Shown piece after piece: positions 51,965-59,200 of a stretch of 64,000 bases of DNA. The stretch's first letter is position 1, and each line of letters begins with the position of its first letter. This DNA is from Thalassobacillus devorans (GTDB lineage Bacteria; Bacillota; Bacilli; Bacillales; Halobacillaceae). Where the stretch lies: positions 372,001 through 436,000 of the forward strand of contig NZ_JAASRY010000002.1 of assembly GCF_011761345.1 (NCBI RefSeq), read 5' to 3'. A program made the position numbers and the translations under genes. A model generated the notes under the pieces. That model did no database searches, had not been told where the DNA came from, and saw only the letters and a program-made list of their open reading frames with translations.

Positions 51965-52861
51965 TTGAAGTATAATAGGTTAAAGCGTCAGGTATTTTTG
52001 TTCATTATTTTGGTGCTTGGATTGATTGGTGTACCTGAAACAAATTTTGCTGAAACGGAAGCAACTGGCGACCAGGTAGATGTGAGAGTAATGAGCTATA
52101 ACATCCATGCAGGCGCCGGCTCGGATGGAGTCTATGACACGGAGAGGATTGCTCAGGTCATCGAAGAATCTGGTGCAGAGATTATTGCGCTTCAGGAAGT
52201 AGACGTCCATTGGGGAGCGAGGAGTCACTATGATGATATTCTCGCTGACTTAGCCGAGCGATTGGACATGCAGTCTTTTTTCGCACCGATTTATGACATG
52301 GATCCTTATGTTGAAGGTGATCCACGAAGGCAATTTGGCGTAGCCATTCTGAGCAAGTATCCGATTGTAAAAGCTACAAACCACGACATCACCAGACTTT
52401 CCACACAAAATTCCACCCCAGAACCTGCCCTTGCCCCAGGATTTGCAGAAGCAATCATCAATGTGAAAGGTGCACTCGTACCTTTTTACTCCACCCACTT
52501 AGACTACCGGGGAGATCCGACCGTACGAATTATGCAAGTAGCTGATATGCTGAATATTTTTGATAATCAGGCTGGTGAAAAAGTATTGCTTGGCGATATG
52601 AACGCTACGCCGGAAGCACCGGAACTCGAGCCGTTGTTTGACCGCTTCACCGATGCTTGGAGCTCAGTAAGTGTTGAACCGGGCTACACGTATTCAGCGT
52701 TGTCACCAAATAAGCGTATCGATTATATTTTTGTTTCTGAATCGATAGAAGTACAGGATGCAGAAGTTATCGACACGTTAGCCTCTGATCACTTGCCAGT
52801 AGTAGCAGATTTGTCCCTGAATCGCGGAGAGAACGGTCATATTATCGAAGGGAATGATTGA
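51965..52861 (+). CDS. Secreted endonuclease/exonuclease/phosphatase-family protein
   Basis: 298 aa from TTG 51965, which lies after AGGGAGAGGAG; the 13 upstream codons would spoil the signal peptide. The N-terminus KYNRLKRQVFLFIILVLGLIG is a signal peptide, quoted as LKRQVFLFIILVLGLIG. EEP-fold residues: VMSYNIHAGAG, ALQEVDVHW (metal Glu), STHLDYRG, GDMNATPE and the C-terminal SDHLPVVADL. Members are nucleases or phosphodiesterases/phospholipases. The stop overlaps the GH3 gene start, so they are coupled. The substrate is unknown. Confidence 0.85.
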   Translation: MKYNRLKRQVFLFIILVLGLIGVPETNFAETEATGDQVDVRVMSYNIHAGAGSDGVYDTERIAQVIEESGAEIIALQEVDVHWGARSHYDDILADLAERLDMQSFFAPIYDMDPYVEGDPRRQFGVAILSKYPIVKATNHDITRLSTQNSTPEPALAPGFAEAIINVKGALVPFYSTHLDYRGDPTVRIMQVADMLNIFDNQAGEKVLLGDMNATPEAPELEPLFDRFTDAWSSVSVEPGYTYSALSPNKRIDYIFVSESIEVQDAEVIDTLASDHLPVVADLSLNRGENGHIIEGND

Positions 52862-54633
52862 TTTTGAGACAACTTTATAAATCTATTATCGTCCTGATGG
52901 CATTTGTTATGCTGTTTCCGAGTTTCACCAATGCATCGTGGGATGATCCAACAAAGCCGGGCTGGGATGATGAGGAAGCGAGAAAAGGCTGGATTCAAAG
53001 CAAAATTCAGCATATGACCCTGGAAGAAAAAGTCGGCCAGCTGTTCATGGTACATGTCTATGGAGAGACCCCTACAGACCCTAACTACGAAGATACGAAC
53101 TTAAGCCGTAACCGGGGTGCGAAAAATTTTAAAGAAATGATTGAGAAGTACCATATTGGTGGAGTGATCTATTTTAACTGGACAGCTAATATCGGCACAC
53201 CGATCGATTTTGAGCAAGTCAATGCCTTATCGAATGGATTGCAGGAAATCGCAATGGACCAGCGTATGCCGATTCCGTTGATGATTGCGACGGACCAGGA
53301 GGGTGGAGTAGTAGCACGGGTGACCGAACCGGCAACTGTTTTCCCGGGCAACATGGCTCTCGGTGCGACCAGGTCAACAGATTATGCCCGACAATCATCA
53401 GAAATCATGGGAATGGAACTGATGAGCCTCGGTATCAATATGGACCTTGCTCCCGTACTCGATGTCAATGTGAATCCTGAGAATCCTGTCATCGGTGTGC
53501 GTTCTTACTCGGAAAATCCTGACCTGGTTGCTGACATGGGAGCAGCACAAGTCGAAGGTTACCAAAACGAGAATGTGATGGCGACAGCCAAGCACTTCCC
53601 GGGTCACGGAGATACCAATGTTGATTCCCATTATGGGTTGCCGATCATTAATCACGATTTAGAGACTTTACATGAAGTAGACTTAAAGCCGTTCAAGGCT
53701 GCGATTGATGCTGGGATTGACGCAATTATGCCAGCACATATCGTTGTTCCAGCTTTAGATGATTCTGGATTACCAGCTACCTTATCGAAACCGATATTGA
53801 CTGATTTACTTAGGGGAGAAATGGGATTTGATGGCGTCATTATTACGGATAGTCTTGGAATGTCAGGGGCGAATGTTGTACCAGCTGACCGTGTTCCGGT
53901 TGAAGCGTTCAAAGCTGGTGCCGATATTTTACTGAACCCACCGAATGTCCCACTTGCTTATGACGCGATGATGGATGCGGTCGAGAGTGGTGAGATTTCT
54001 GAAAAACGCGTCGATGAATCTGTATTTCGAATCTTGGAGACGAAGTTCAAGCGCGGACTTTTCCATGACGCGGGAGTATCTCCGGAGGCAATTGAAAATA
54101 TCGGATTAGAAGAGAACTTAGAGCTTGCTGATCAAATGACAGAGGAAAGTATCACACTTGTCAAAAATGAAGATGTGCTGCCACTTGATTCAGAAAGTGA
54201 AGTGTTCGTGACAGGGCCATCAATTGGAAATCCTGGTTTGCTTGGTGATTTGTTGGGTGAGCGGGGCATAATTGCTGGTTCCTATGCCACTGGAACAAGT
54301 CCTACAGCCAGCCAAATAGCTAACGCAGTCGAACAGGCAGCCGATGCGGACACCGTTATTGTTACGGCTTATACTGCTAATACCAACGCAGCACAGCAGC
54401 AGTTGGTGAGTGAGTTGAAGGATGCAGGAAAAGAAGTAATTGTCGCTTCCATGCGTAATCCGTACGACATCATGGCTTTCCCGGAGGTCGATGCCAATGT
54501 GCTGACTTACGGATTCCGCGATATTTCGGTTGAGGCGCTCGCAAAAGTGTTGATTGGTGAAGTCAATCCGACTGGTAAACTGCCAGTCACTATACCAGAA
54601 CTCTACGAATATGGACACGGACTATCCTATTAA
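52858..54633 (+). CDS. Secreted GH3 beta-N-acetylhexosaminidase (NagZ type)
   Basis: Glycoside hydrolase family 3, 591 aa, with an N-terminal signal peptide (SIIVLMAFVMLFPSFTNA). NagZ-specific blocks KHFPGHGDTNVDSHYGLP and GFDGVIITDSLGMSGA are present; the His-Asp pair of the first and the Asp of the second are catalytic in this subfamily. A C-terminal domain extends to 591 aa, as in B. subtilis NagZ. It should release GlcNAc from muropeptides outside the cell. The start is TTG 52858 or TTG 52864; no ATG fits. Overlaps the previous gene by four bases. Confidence 0.87.
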   Translation: MILRQLYKSIIVLMAFVMLFPSFTNASWDDPTKPGWDDEEARKGWIQSKIQHMTLEEKVGQLFMVHVYGETPTDPNYEDTNLSRNRGAKNFKEMIEKYHIGGVIYFNWTANIGTPIDFEQVNALSNGLQEIAMDQRMPIPLMIATDQEGGVVARVTEPATVFPGNMALGATRSTDYARQSSEIMGMELMSLGINMDLAPVLDVNVNPENPVIGVRSYSENPDLVADMGAAQVEGYQNENVMATAKHFPGHGDTNVDSHYGLPIINHDLETLHEVDLKPFKAAIDAGIDAIMPAHIVVPALDDSGLPATLSKPILTDLLRGEMGFDGVIITDSLGMSGANVVPADRVPVEAFKAGADILLNPPNVPLAYDAMMDAVESGEISEKRVDESVFRILETKFKRGLFHDAGVSPEAIENIGLEENLELADQMTEESITLVKNEDVLPLDSESEVFVTGPSIGNPGLLGDLLGERGIIAGSYATGTSPTASQIANAVEQAADADTVIVTAYTANTNAAQQQLVSELKDAGKEVIVASMRNPYDIMAFPEVDANVLTYGFRDISVEALAKVLIGEVNPTGKLPVTIPELYEYGHGLSY

Positions 54634-54673
54634 TAAAAGGTCTTCACCCCAGGGGTTACCAATATCTAGTAAT

Positions 54674-54710
54674 AGCAAAGCGCCATTTTCTTGGTGCTTT
54701 GCTTTTTTTA
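54674..54710 (+). terminator. Terminator after the GH3 gene
   Basis: Perfect 12-bp stem (54674-54685 with 54692-54703), loop TTTTCT, then seven T. Confidence 0.9.
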
Positions 54711-54732
54711 TGCAGAAAATTAATCCCATTGT

Positions 54733-54759
54733 TAACAATCTAGTAGGTAAGACCGATAT
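54733..54759 (+). promoter_or_regulatory. SigD-type promoter of csrA-hag
   Basis: TAAC (54733-54736), 15-base spacer, ACCGATAT (54752-54759), one base from the sigD -10 consensus GCCGATAT with the usual spacing. Fits a motility operon. Confidence 0.75.
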
Positions 54760-54791
54760 AAGGTATGAATCATCAGGGAGGATGATTAGCC

Positions 54792-54962
54792 ATGGCTCTG
54801 ACGTTAGGAAGAAAACCAGGTGAAAAGCTTTATATCGTTGACAAAAACGGTAAAGAAATCGAAATTGAAGTAGTCAAGACAGACGCAAAACTCGATAATT
54901 ATCTGCGCCTTCGGGTCAATGCACCCAAGGAATACAAAATTAGCCGAGGAGAACTTAGGTAG
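54792..54962 (+). CDS. csrA: CsrA-family RNA-binding regulator
   Basis: 56 aa, too short for many gene finders. The pattern LGRKPGEKLYI, then LRLRVNAPKEYKISRGEL, matches CsrA (LSRK-GE--I ... V-L-I-APK---I-R-E). Starts with ATG 54792 after GGGAGG. It is shorter than B. subtilis CsrA (74 aa) but keeps the core beta-strands and the RNA-binding Arg near the C-terminus. It lies directly upstream of hag, whose leader contains GGA sites, so translational repression of flagellin is expected. FliW, its antagonist in B. subtilis, is not in the window. Confidence 0.82.
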   Translation: MALTLGRKPGEKLYIVDKNGKEIEIEVVKTDAKLDNYLRLRVNAPKEYKISRGELR

Positions 54963-54984
54963 TAACTCTATTGAGAGTTATTAT

Positions 54985-55029
54985 AGAGCGAGGCAAACGG
55001 ACGTGTCTCGTAAAATTACATCACATGGA
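54985..55029 (+). promoter_or_regulatory. hag leader hairpin and CsrA-type sites
   Basis: Arms AGCGAGGCA and TGTCTCGT pair (two G-T wobbles) with ACGGAC in the loop, a typical CsrA site presentation; a second GGA is in the ribosome site CATGGAGG. In B. subtilis CsrA represses hag through two comparable sites. Confidence 0.65.
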
Positions 55030-55040
55030 GGTAATAAGAA

Positions 55041-55877
55041 ATGAGAATTAATCACAACATTGCAGCATTGAATACGCACCGTCAATTAAACAGTGCAACA
55101 AACGCTCAACAAGGATCTATGGAGAAGTTGTCTTCTGGTCTTCGTATTAACAAAGCTGCAGATGATGCAGCTGGTTTGTCAATTTCAGAAAAAATGAGAG
55201 GGCAAATTCGTGGTTTAGAGCAAGCAAGTAGAAATGCTCAGGATGGGATTTCTATGTTACAAACTGCAGAAGGTGCTCTTAGTGAGGTACATGATATCGC
55301 ACAGCGCATGCGAGAGTTAGCAGTACAATCATCAAACGATACAAATGTAGATGCTGACCGAACTGCTTTGAAAAATGAATATGATGAATTAGCTGGTGAA
55401 ATTGAAAGAATCGGCGATAATACACAATTTAATAAACAAAATTTATTAGATGGCACAACAGGTGACTCTGGTACTGTATTAATTCAGGTGGGCGCTAATA
55501 CAGATGAAAATATGACTTTAGATTTTACTACTACAGGAATTGACATAAAGACAGATATTCATGGTACTTTGGCTGGGCTTGATATCTCAACACAAGCGGG
55601 AGCCAATACAGCAATTGATTCGATTGATGGTGAAATTGAAAAATTATCAGCAGGACGTTCTAAAATAGGTGCATGGCAAAATCGACTGGATCATACTATT
55701 AATAACCTAGATAATTCAGCAGAAAACCTAACTGCCTCTGAATCTCGTATAAGGGATGTCGACATGGCGAAAGAAATGATGAACCAAACGAAGAATTCTA
55801 TTCTTGGACAAGCTGCCCAGGCCATGCTGGCTCAGGCAAACCAACAACCGCAAGGAGTTCTACAACTTTTACGTTAA
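55041..55877 (+). CDS. hag: Flagellin
   Basis: 278 aa, secreted flagellar filament subunit. The conserved D0/D1 ends are intact: MRINHNIAALNTHRQLN and SSGLRINKAADDAAGLSISE at the N-terminus, SRIRDVDMAKEMM and ILGQAAQAMLAQANQ at the C-terminus; the variable centre is short (about residues 140-200), so D2/D3 domains are minimal. GGAGG lies eight bases upstream. Strong terminator follows. Co-expressed with csrA from the sigD-like promoter; no other flagellar genes are nearby. Confidence 0.95.
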   Translation: MRINHNIAALNTHRQLNSATNAQQGSMEKLSSGLRINKAADDAAGLSISEKMRGQIRGLEQASRNAQDGISMLQTAEGALSEVHDIAQRMRELAVQSSNDTNVDADRTALKNEYDELAGEIERIGDNTQFNKQNLLDGTTGDSGTVLIQVGANTDENMTLDFTTTGIDIKTDIHGTLAGLDISTQAGANTAIDSIDGEIEKLSAGRSKIGAWQNRLDHTINNLDNSAENLTASESRIRDVDMAKEMMNQTKNSILGQAAQAMLAQANQQPQGVLQLLR

Positions 55878-55890
55878 TAATTACCAATCA

Positions 55891-55920
55891 AAAAGGACCT
55901 CACTTTCGAGGTCCTTTTTC
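55891..55920 (+). terminator. Terminator of hag
   Basis: Eleven-bp stem (55891-55901 with 55908-55918), loop ACTTTC, then T. Also usable from the minus strand for madM. Confidence 0.9.
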
Positions 55921-55953
55921 TATATAGGTTTGTTAACTGCTGGAAATATACTT

Positions 55954-56718
55954 TTATCCAAATATGGCTCTGGTAATCAAAAACAAAACAGAAGGAGCAA
56001 GCAGACACCCGATCCCCGTATAAAATGTAGCTGTCATAGCTCCATAAGGTACCAGCTTAGGATCTGTGGCAGCTAAACCACCGGCAACCCCGCTGGTTGT
56101 TCCCATAAGACCTCCATATACAATAGCGGAGCGAGGGTTGTTCAGTCCGATATACTTTGCTATGAAAGGTGTGCCAATCATTGTCAAAATTGATTTTACC
56201 AGCCCTGCTGCAATACTTAGTGTAATTACGGCTGAGCTTGCTCCAAGAGCAGAACCTGTAACAGGGCCAACTATGTAGGTTCCGGCTCCAGCACCTATAG
56301 TGGTTAAGCTGACTGCATCTGTGTATCCAAATGCTAAAGCAACCGATACTCCGACTACAAATGAAACTACTACTCCAAAAAGGAGAGAAATAATGCCAGG
56401 TAATCCGGCTTTTTTCATTTCATCAATGTTAGCACCGAAAGCTGTGGCAACAATCGCAAAATCCCGAAGCATGCCGCCGCCCATAATTCCAATACCAGCG
56501 AAAATCCCGACATCTGACAATCCGTTTTCTCCCCCGGTAGTTATACCACCGAAATACGCTAGTACTAGTCCAACGATAATAGCAACAGCTGAGCCGTGGA
56601 ACTTCCCATTAGTAAGCTTGTCAGAAATGAGGTAAGAAATATACATGGTAACCCCAATTACCGCAAAAGACACTACCAGACTATTATCTTTAAAAACCTC
56701 ACTTAGCATCTCGAACAT
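55954..56718 (-). CDS. madM: Malonate transporter subunit MadM
   Basis: 254 aa, about nine membrane helices. Blocks such as GIGIMGGGMLRDFAIVATAFG and GLMGTTSGVAGGLAATDP fit MadM, the large subunit of the sodium-linked malonate carrier first described in Malonomonas rubra. ATG 56718 follows GGAGG by eight bases; the longer frame is not needed. It overlaps madL by about 20 bases. The malonate decarboxylase genes on the other side of the regulator consume the imported acid. Confidence 0.85.
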   Translation of the reverse strand: MFEMLSEVFKDNSLVVSFAVIGVTMYISYLISDKLTNGKFHGSAVAIIVGLVLAYFGGITTGGENGLSDVGIFAGIGIMGGGMLRDFAIVATAFGANIDEMKKAGLPGIISLLFGVVVSFVVGVSVALAFGYTDAVSLTTIGAGAGTYIVGPVTGSALGASSAVITLSIAAGLVKSILTMIGTPFIAKYIGLNNPRSAIVYGGLMGTTSGVAGGLAATDPKLVPYGAMTATFYTGIGCLLAPSVLFLITRAIFG

Positions 56719-57115
56719 GATTGTCGCCTCCAATCATCTCAGGCTTTAAATGGCTGTCTTTTTCTCTACCTATTTTGCTAAGCAGTGGGACCATTGCCCA
56801 GCTGACACCTACAACAGCAACTCCGGCTAAAATTGCTACAGGACCTCCATCTAAAGCTGCCACAACATTTTGTTTAGCGGCCATCGCGATAACAATTGGG
56901 ATATACATGGCACTCCAGAAGGAAACACCTTCCTGAGATTTTACTGTCAGTTTCTTATTCCGCTTCAAATAATCGACTAACAAAACAAGCATCAACATGG
57001 CAATACCTACTCCGCCAACGTTTGCATCAACCCCAACTATTACACCCAATAATTCTCCGAGAAAAGTTCCTGCCAGTAAACATATCGCTAATAATGCAAC
57101 TCCATAAATAACCAA
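56699..57115 (-). CDS. madL: Malonate transporter subunit MadL
   Basis: 138 aa, four membrane helices, starting at a TTG after GAGGTGGGAG. GVALLAICLLAGTFLGELLG and VDANVGGVGIAMLMLVLLVDYL, quoted as LLAGTFLGELLG and DANVGGVGIAMLMLV, are typical of MadL. It forms the malonate carrier with MadM. Its promoter region faces the gntR gene and holds one copy of the 13-base operator and a cre site. Confidence 0.85.
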   Translation of the reverse strand: MVIYGVALLAICLLAGTFLGELLGVIVGVDANVGGVGIAMLMLVLLVDYLKRNKKLTVKSQEGVSFWSAMYIPIVIAMAAKQNVVAALDGGPVAILAGVAVVGVSWAMVPLLSKIGREKDSHLKPEMIGGDNHVRDAK

Positions 57116-57277
57116 CTAACTCCCACCTCTCTATTTTTAAAAATTACCCATGGCGATTACGACTGATCCATAAATTCCAAAATAGATATACCGAAGTATG
57201 CAAGTTCTTAGTTGGCTATTTTTCAAAATGGTGTGTACGACGACTTAGTATAGAAAAATGTCACCCCTCCTTACTTA

Positions 57278-57291
57278 GGTAAGCGTTTTCA
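57278..57291. promoter_or_regulatory. cre-like site of madLM
   Basis: GGTAAGCGTTTTCA, one mismatch from the CcpA consensus, downstream of the likely madL start point. Confidence 0.6.
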
Positions 57292-57306
57292 TTTAAACAG
57301 ACGGCA

Positions 57307-57319
57307 ATCAACTGTCGAC
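57307..57319 (-). promoter_or_regulatory. Malonate operator A (madLM)
   Basis: Minus strand GTCGACAGTTGAT. Eleven of 13 bases match the consensus GTCGACAGTCGAC drawn from three sites. Confidence 0.7.
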
Positions 57320-57384
57320 TATATTTTTCACTATAAAGGTGATGTAAACATAAATCAATAACTTTTTTAAATTTTCTAAATATA

Positions 57385-57414
57385 TTGAATGTTGGTTAAA
57401 CGTCGTGTTATAAT
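57385..57414 (+). promoter_or_regulatory. Promoter of the malonate regulator gene
   Basis: TTGAAT (57385-57390), 18-base spacer, TATAAT (57409-57414), with operator B over the start point. Confidence 0.7.
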
Positions 57415-57418
57415 TTAA

Positions 57419-57431
57419 ATCGACAGTCGAC
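57419..57431 (+). promoter_or_regulatory. Malonate operator B (gntR)
   Basis: ATCGACAGTCGAC, 12 of 13 matches to the consensus; its place at +1 implies autorepression. Confidence 0.75.
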
Positions 57432-57454
57432 CAAATAAATTAGGGGGGTCACTT

Positions 57455-58123
57455 ATGGGTTCACTAGATCTAAGTAACAATGCGTTATCCAATCATATTG
57501 CTGAACATATTACAAATCAAATTATTACTGGAAAACTTCAGCCTGGTGAAAAATTAGTAGAAAATACTTATGCGGAAGAGTATGGCACTAGTCGTGCTCC
57601 AGTAAGAGAGGCTATCTTCACTTTAACAGTGGAGGGTTTAGTAGAAAGAGTGCCACGAAAAGGGGCAATTGTAAAAGGTTATACAGAAACAGAAATATAT
57701 GATTTACTTGAGATTCGCACGATGCTGGAATCGTTAGCAATGAAGCGTATTCTTGAAAATGGTGTTGAAATAGATATCCTTTACGAAATGAAAGAAATAC
57801 TTGAAAAAATGCAAGAAAAAAAGGATGTTGGCCAATATACAGAGATGAATCACGCTTTTCATATGTGCCTGATCGAAATGAGTAAAAGTGATGTAATAAA
57901 AAAAATGTACGCACGTTTAAAGTTACCGCTACTGAGAATACAAAGTCTTTCCTTTGCGAAAGAAGGCAATATTCCTAAGTCTATTAAAGAGCATGCAATT
58001 ATAGTAAAGCTTCTTGAAGAAAACCAAGTCCTTGAAGCAATGGAAGTTTTAAATCAACATAATCAGGATGTTATTTCTAACATCCAGAAACGATTATTCC
58101 AAAATAATGATGGGGCTCAATAA
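57455..58123 (+). CDS. GntR-family (FCD) regulator of malonate genes
   Basis: 222 aa. Winged helix (NQIITGKLQPGEKLVENTYAEEYGTSRAPVREAI, about residues 20-53) followed by a helical FCD domain with MNHAFHMCLIEMS and KEHAIIVKLL. Located between madLM and mdc, with 13-base palindromic sites before itself, before madL and before mdcH; these strongly suggest it controls both transcripts, probably as a malonate-responsive repressor. AGGGGGG precedes the start. A hairpin follows its stop, so mdcH expression may be partly separate. Confidence 0.9.
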   Translation: MGSLDLSNNALSNHIAEHITNQIITGKLQPGEKLVENTYAEEYGTSRAPVREAIFTLTVEGLVERVPRKGAIVKGYTETEIYDLLEIRTMLESLAMKRILENGVEIDILYEMKEILEKMQEKKDVGQYTEMNHAFHMCLIEMSKSDVIKKMYARLKLPLLRIQSLSFAKEGNIPKSIKEHAIIVKLLEENQVLEAMEVLNQHNQDVISNIQKRLFQNNDGAQ

Positions 58124-58143
58124 GCTTACTCCATATTACTTAT

Positions 58144-58174
58144 AAGAAGAGATTTTATCTCTTCTTCTTTTCTT
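58144..58174 (+). terminator. Terminator after the malonate regulator gene
   Basis: Nine-bp perfect stem AAGAAGAGA/TCTCTTCTT, loop TTTTA, then CTTTTCTT. Confidence 0.7.
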
Positions 58175-58182
58175 ATAAAACA

Positions 58183-58195
58183 GTCGACAGCCGAC
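58183..58195 (+). promoter_or_regulatory. Malonate operator C (mdcH)
   Basis: GTCGACAGCCGAC, 12 of 13 matches to the consensus, 36 bases before mdcH. Confidence 0.75.
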
Positions 58196-58230
58196 CAATC
58201 TATAAACTACTTTGGAAAGGGGGAGATACG

Positions 58231-59163
58231 ATGAGTGTTGCATTTTTGTTCCCAGGCCAGGGTTCTCAACAGGTGAATATGCTGAAAGGTTTGCCTGACC
58301 ACCGGTTAGTTGATAAGACTATCGATGAAGCAAGTGAGGCCTTAAATGAAAGCGCTATCTTGTTGGATTCAGAAACTAACCTGCAGTCAACTGTGGCAGT
58401 CCAAATTTGTTTGCTGATAGCCGGGGTTTCATCAGCCAGGGTTCTTGCAGCTAATGGGGCTAAACCAGATTTAGTTGCCGGTCACTCTGTGGGAGCTTTT
58501 GGGGCAGCAGTAATTGCAGGTGTTTTAGACTTTCAGGATGCAGTGTCTATTGTAAAGCAAAGGGGGGAATGGATGGAACAAGCTTACCCGGAAGGTTACG
58601 GGATGGGTGTTGTTTTAGGTCTGCCTGAACAAAAATTAGGCAAAATATTGGAAGAGCATTTATCACAGGGAGAGGAGGTTTATTATGCCAACCTAAACTC
58701 AAAGGATCAAATAACCATCTCAGGGACAATCCGTGGAATAAAAAAGGTGCTCGAGAAAGCAAAAGGAGCAGGAGCGCGTAAGGCGGAATTGTTGAATGTA
58801 AGTGTTCCTTCCCATTGCCCTTTATTAGATACTGTATCAGAGAAATTGGCTTTTGCTTTGAAAAATATCCAGTTCCGTAGTCCGGAAGTTCCTTTTGCAG
58901 GAAACCGTACTGCCAGAGCATTACGTGACCCGGAAGCGATAAAAGAAGATCTTGCTCACAGTGTTTCTCATTCTGTCAAATGGCACCAGGCTACTTCATT
59001 ATTTTACGAACTTGGTGCCCGATTATTTGTTGAACTCCCCCCTGGACGGGTTTTAACAGATCTCAGTTGTCATGCTTTTCCGTCAGCTCGCTCCGTATCA
59101 GTTGATGACAGTGGATTCCATACAGCTCAGGTTTTGATAAATCGTGTTAAACAACCCAATTAA
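58231..59163 (+). CDS. mdcH: Malonate decarboxylase epsilon subunit (malonyltransferase)
   Basis: Malonyl-CoA:ACP transacylase-like protein, 310 aa. FPGQGSQQVNML is the acyltransferase N-terminus; the active Ser is S86 in AGHSVGAFGAA; VPSHCPLLD holds the His. It loads the first malonyl group on the decarboxylase ACP. AAAGGGGGAG precedes the start. First gene of the mdc run. Confidence 0.87.
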   Translation: MSVAFLFPGQGSQQVNMLKGLPDHRLVDKTIDEASEALNESAILLDSETNLQSTVAVQICLLIAGVSSARVLAANGAKPDLVAGHSVGAFGAAVIAGVLDFQDAVSIVKQRGEWMEQAYPEGYGMGVVLGLPEQKLGKILEEHLSQGEEVYYANLNSKDQITISGTIRGIKKVLEKAKGAGARKAELLNVSVPSHCPLLDTVSEKLAFALKNIQFRSPEVPFAGNRTARALRDPEAIKEDLAHSVSHSVKWHQATSLFYELGARLFVELPPGRVLTDLSCHAFPSARSVSVDDSGFHTAQVLINRVKQPN

Positions 59164-59200
59164 TCTACTGTTTACTATAAATAGAAAGGAAGGATAAAAC

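Larger units (their letters stand above)
57116..57454. other. Divergent control region of mad and mdc genes
   Basis: 339 bases between madL (leftward) and gntR (rightward), with a cre-like site, two operators and the gntR promoter. No ORF. Confidence 0.7.

Noticed and set aside
57223-57264. Small GTG-started frame of 13 codons before madL with a strong ribosome site
   Set aside because: No conserved sequence visible and no second example; too little to call.
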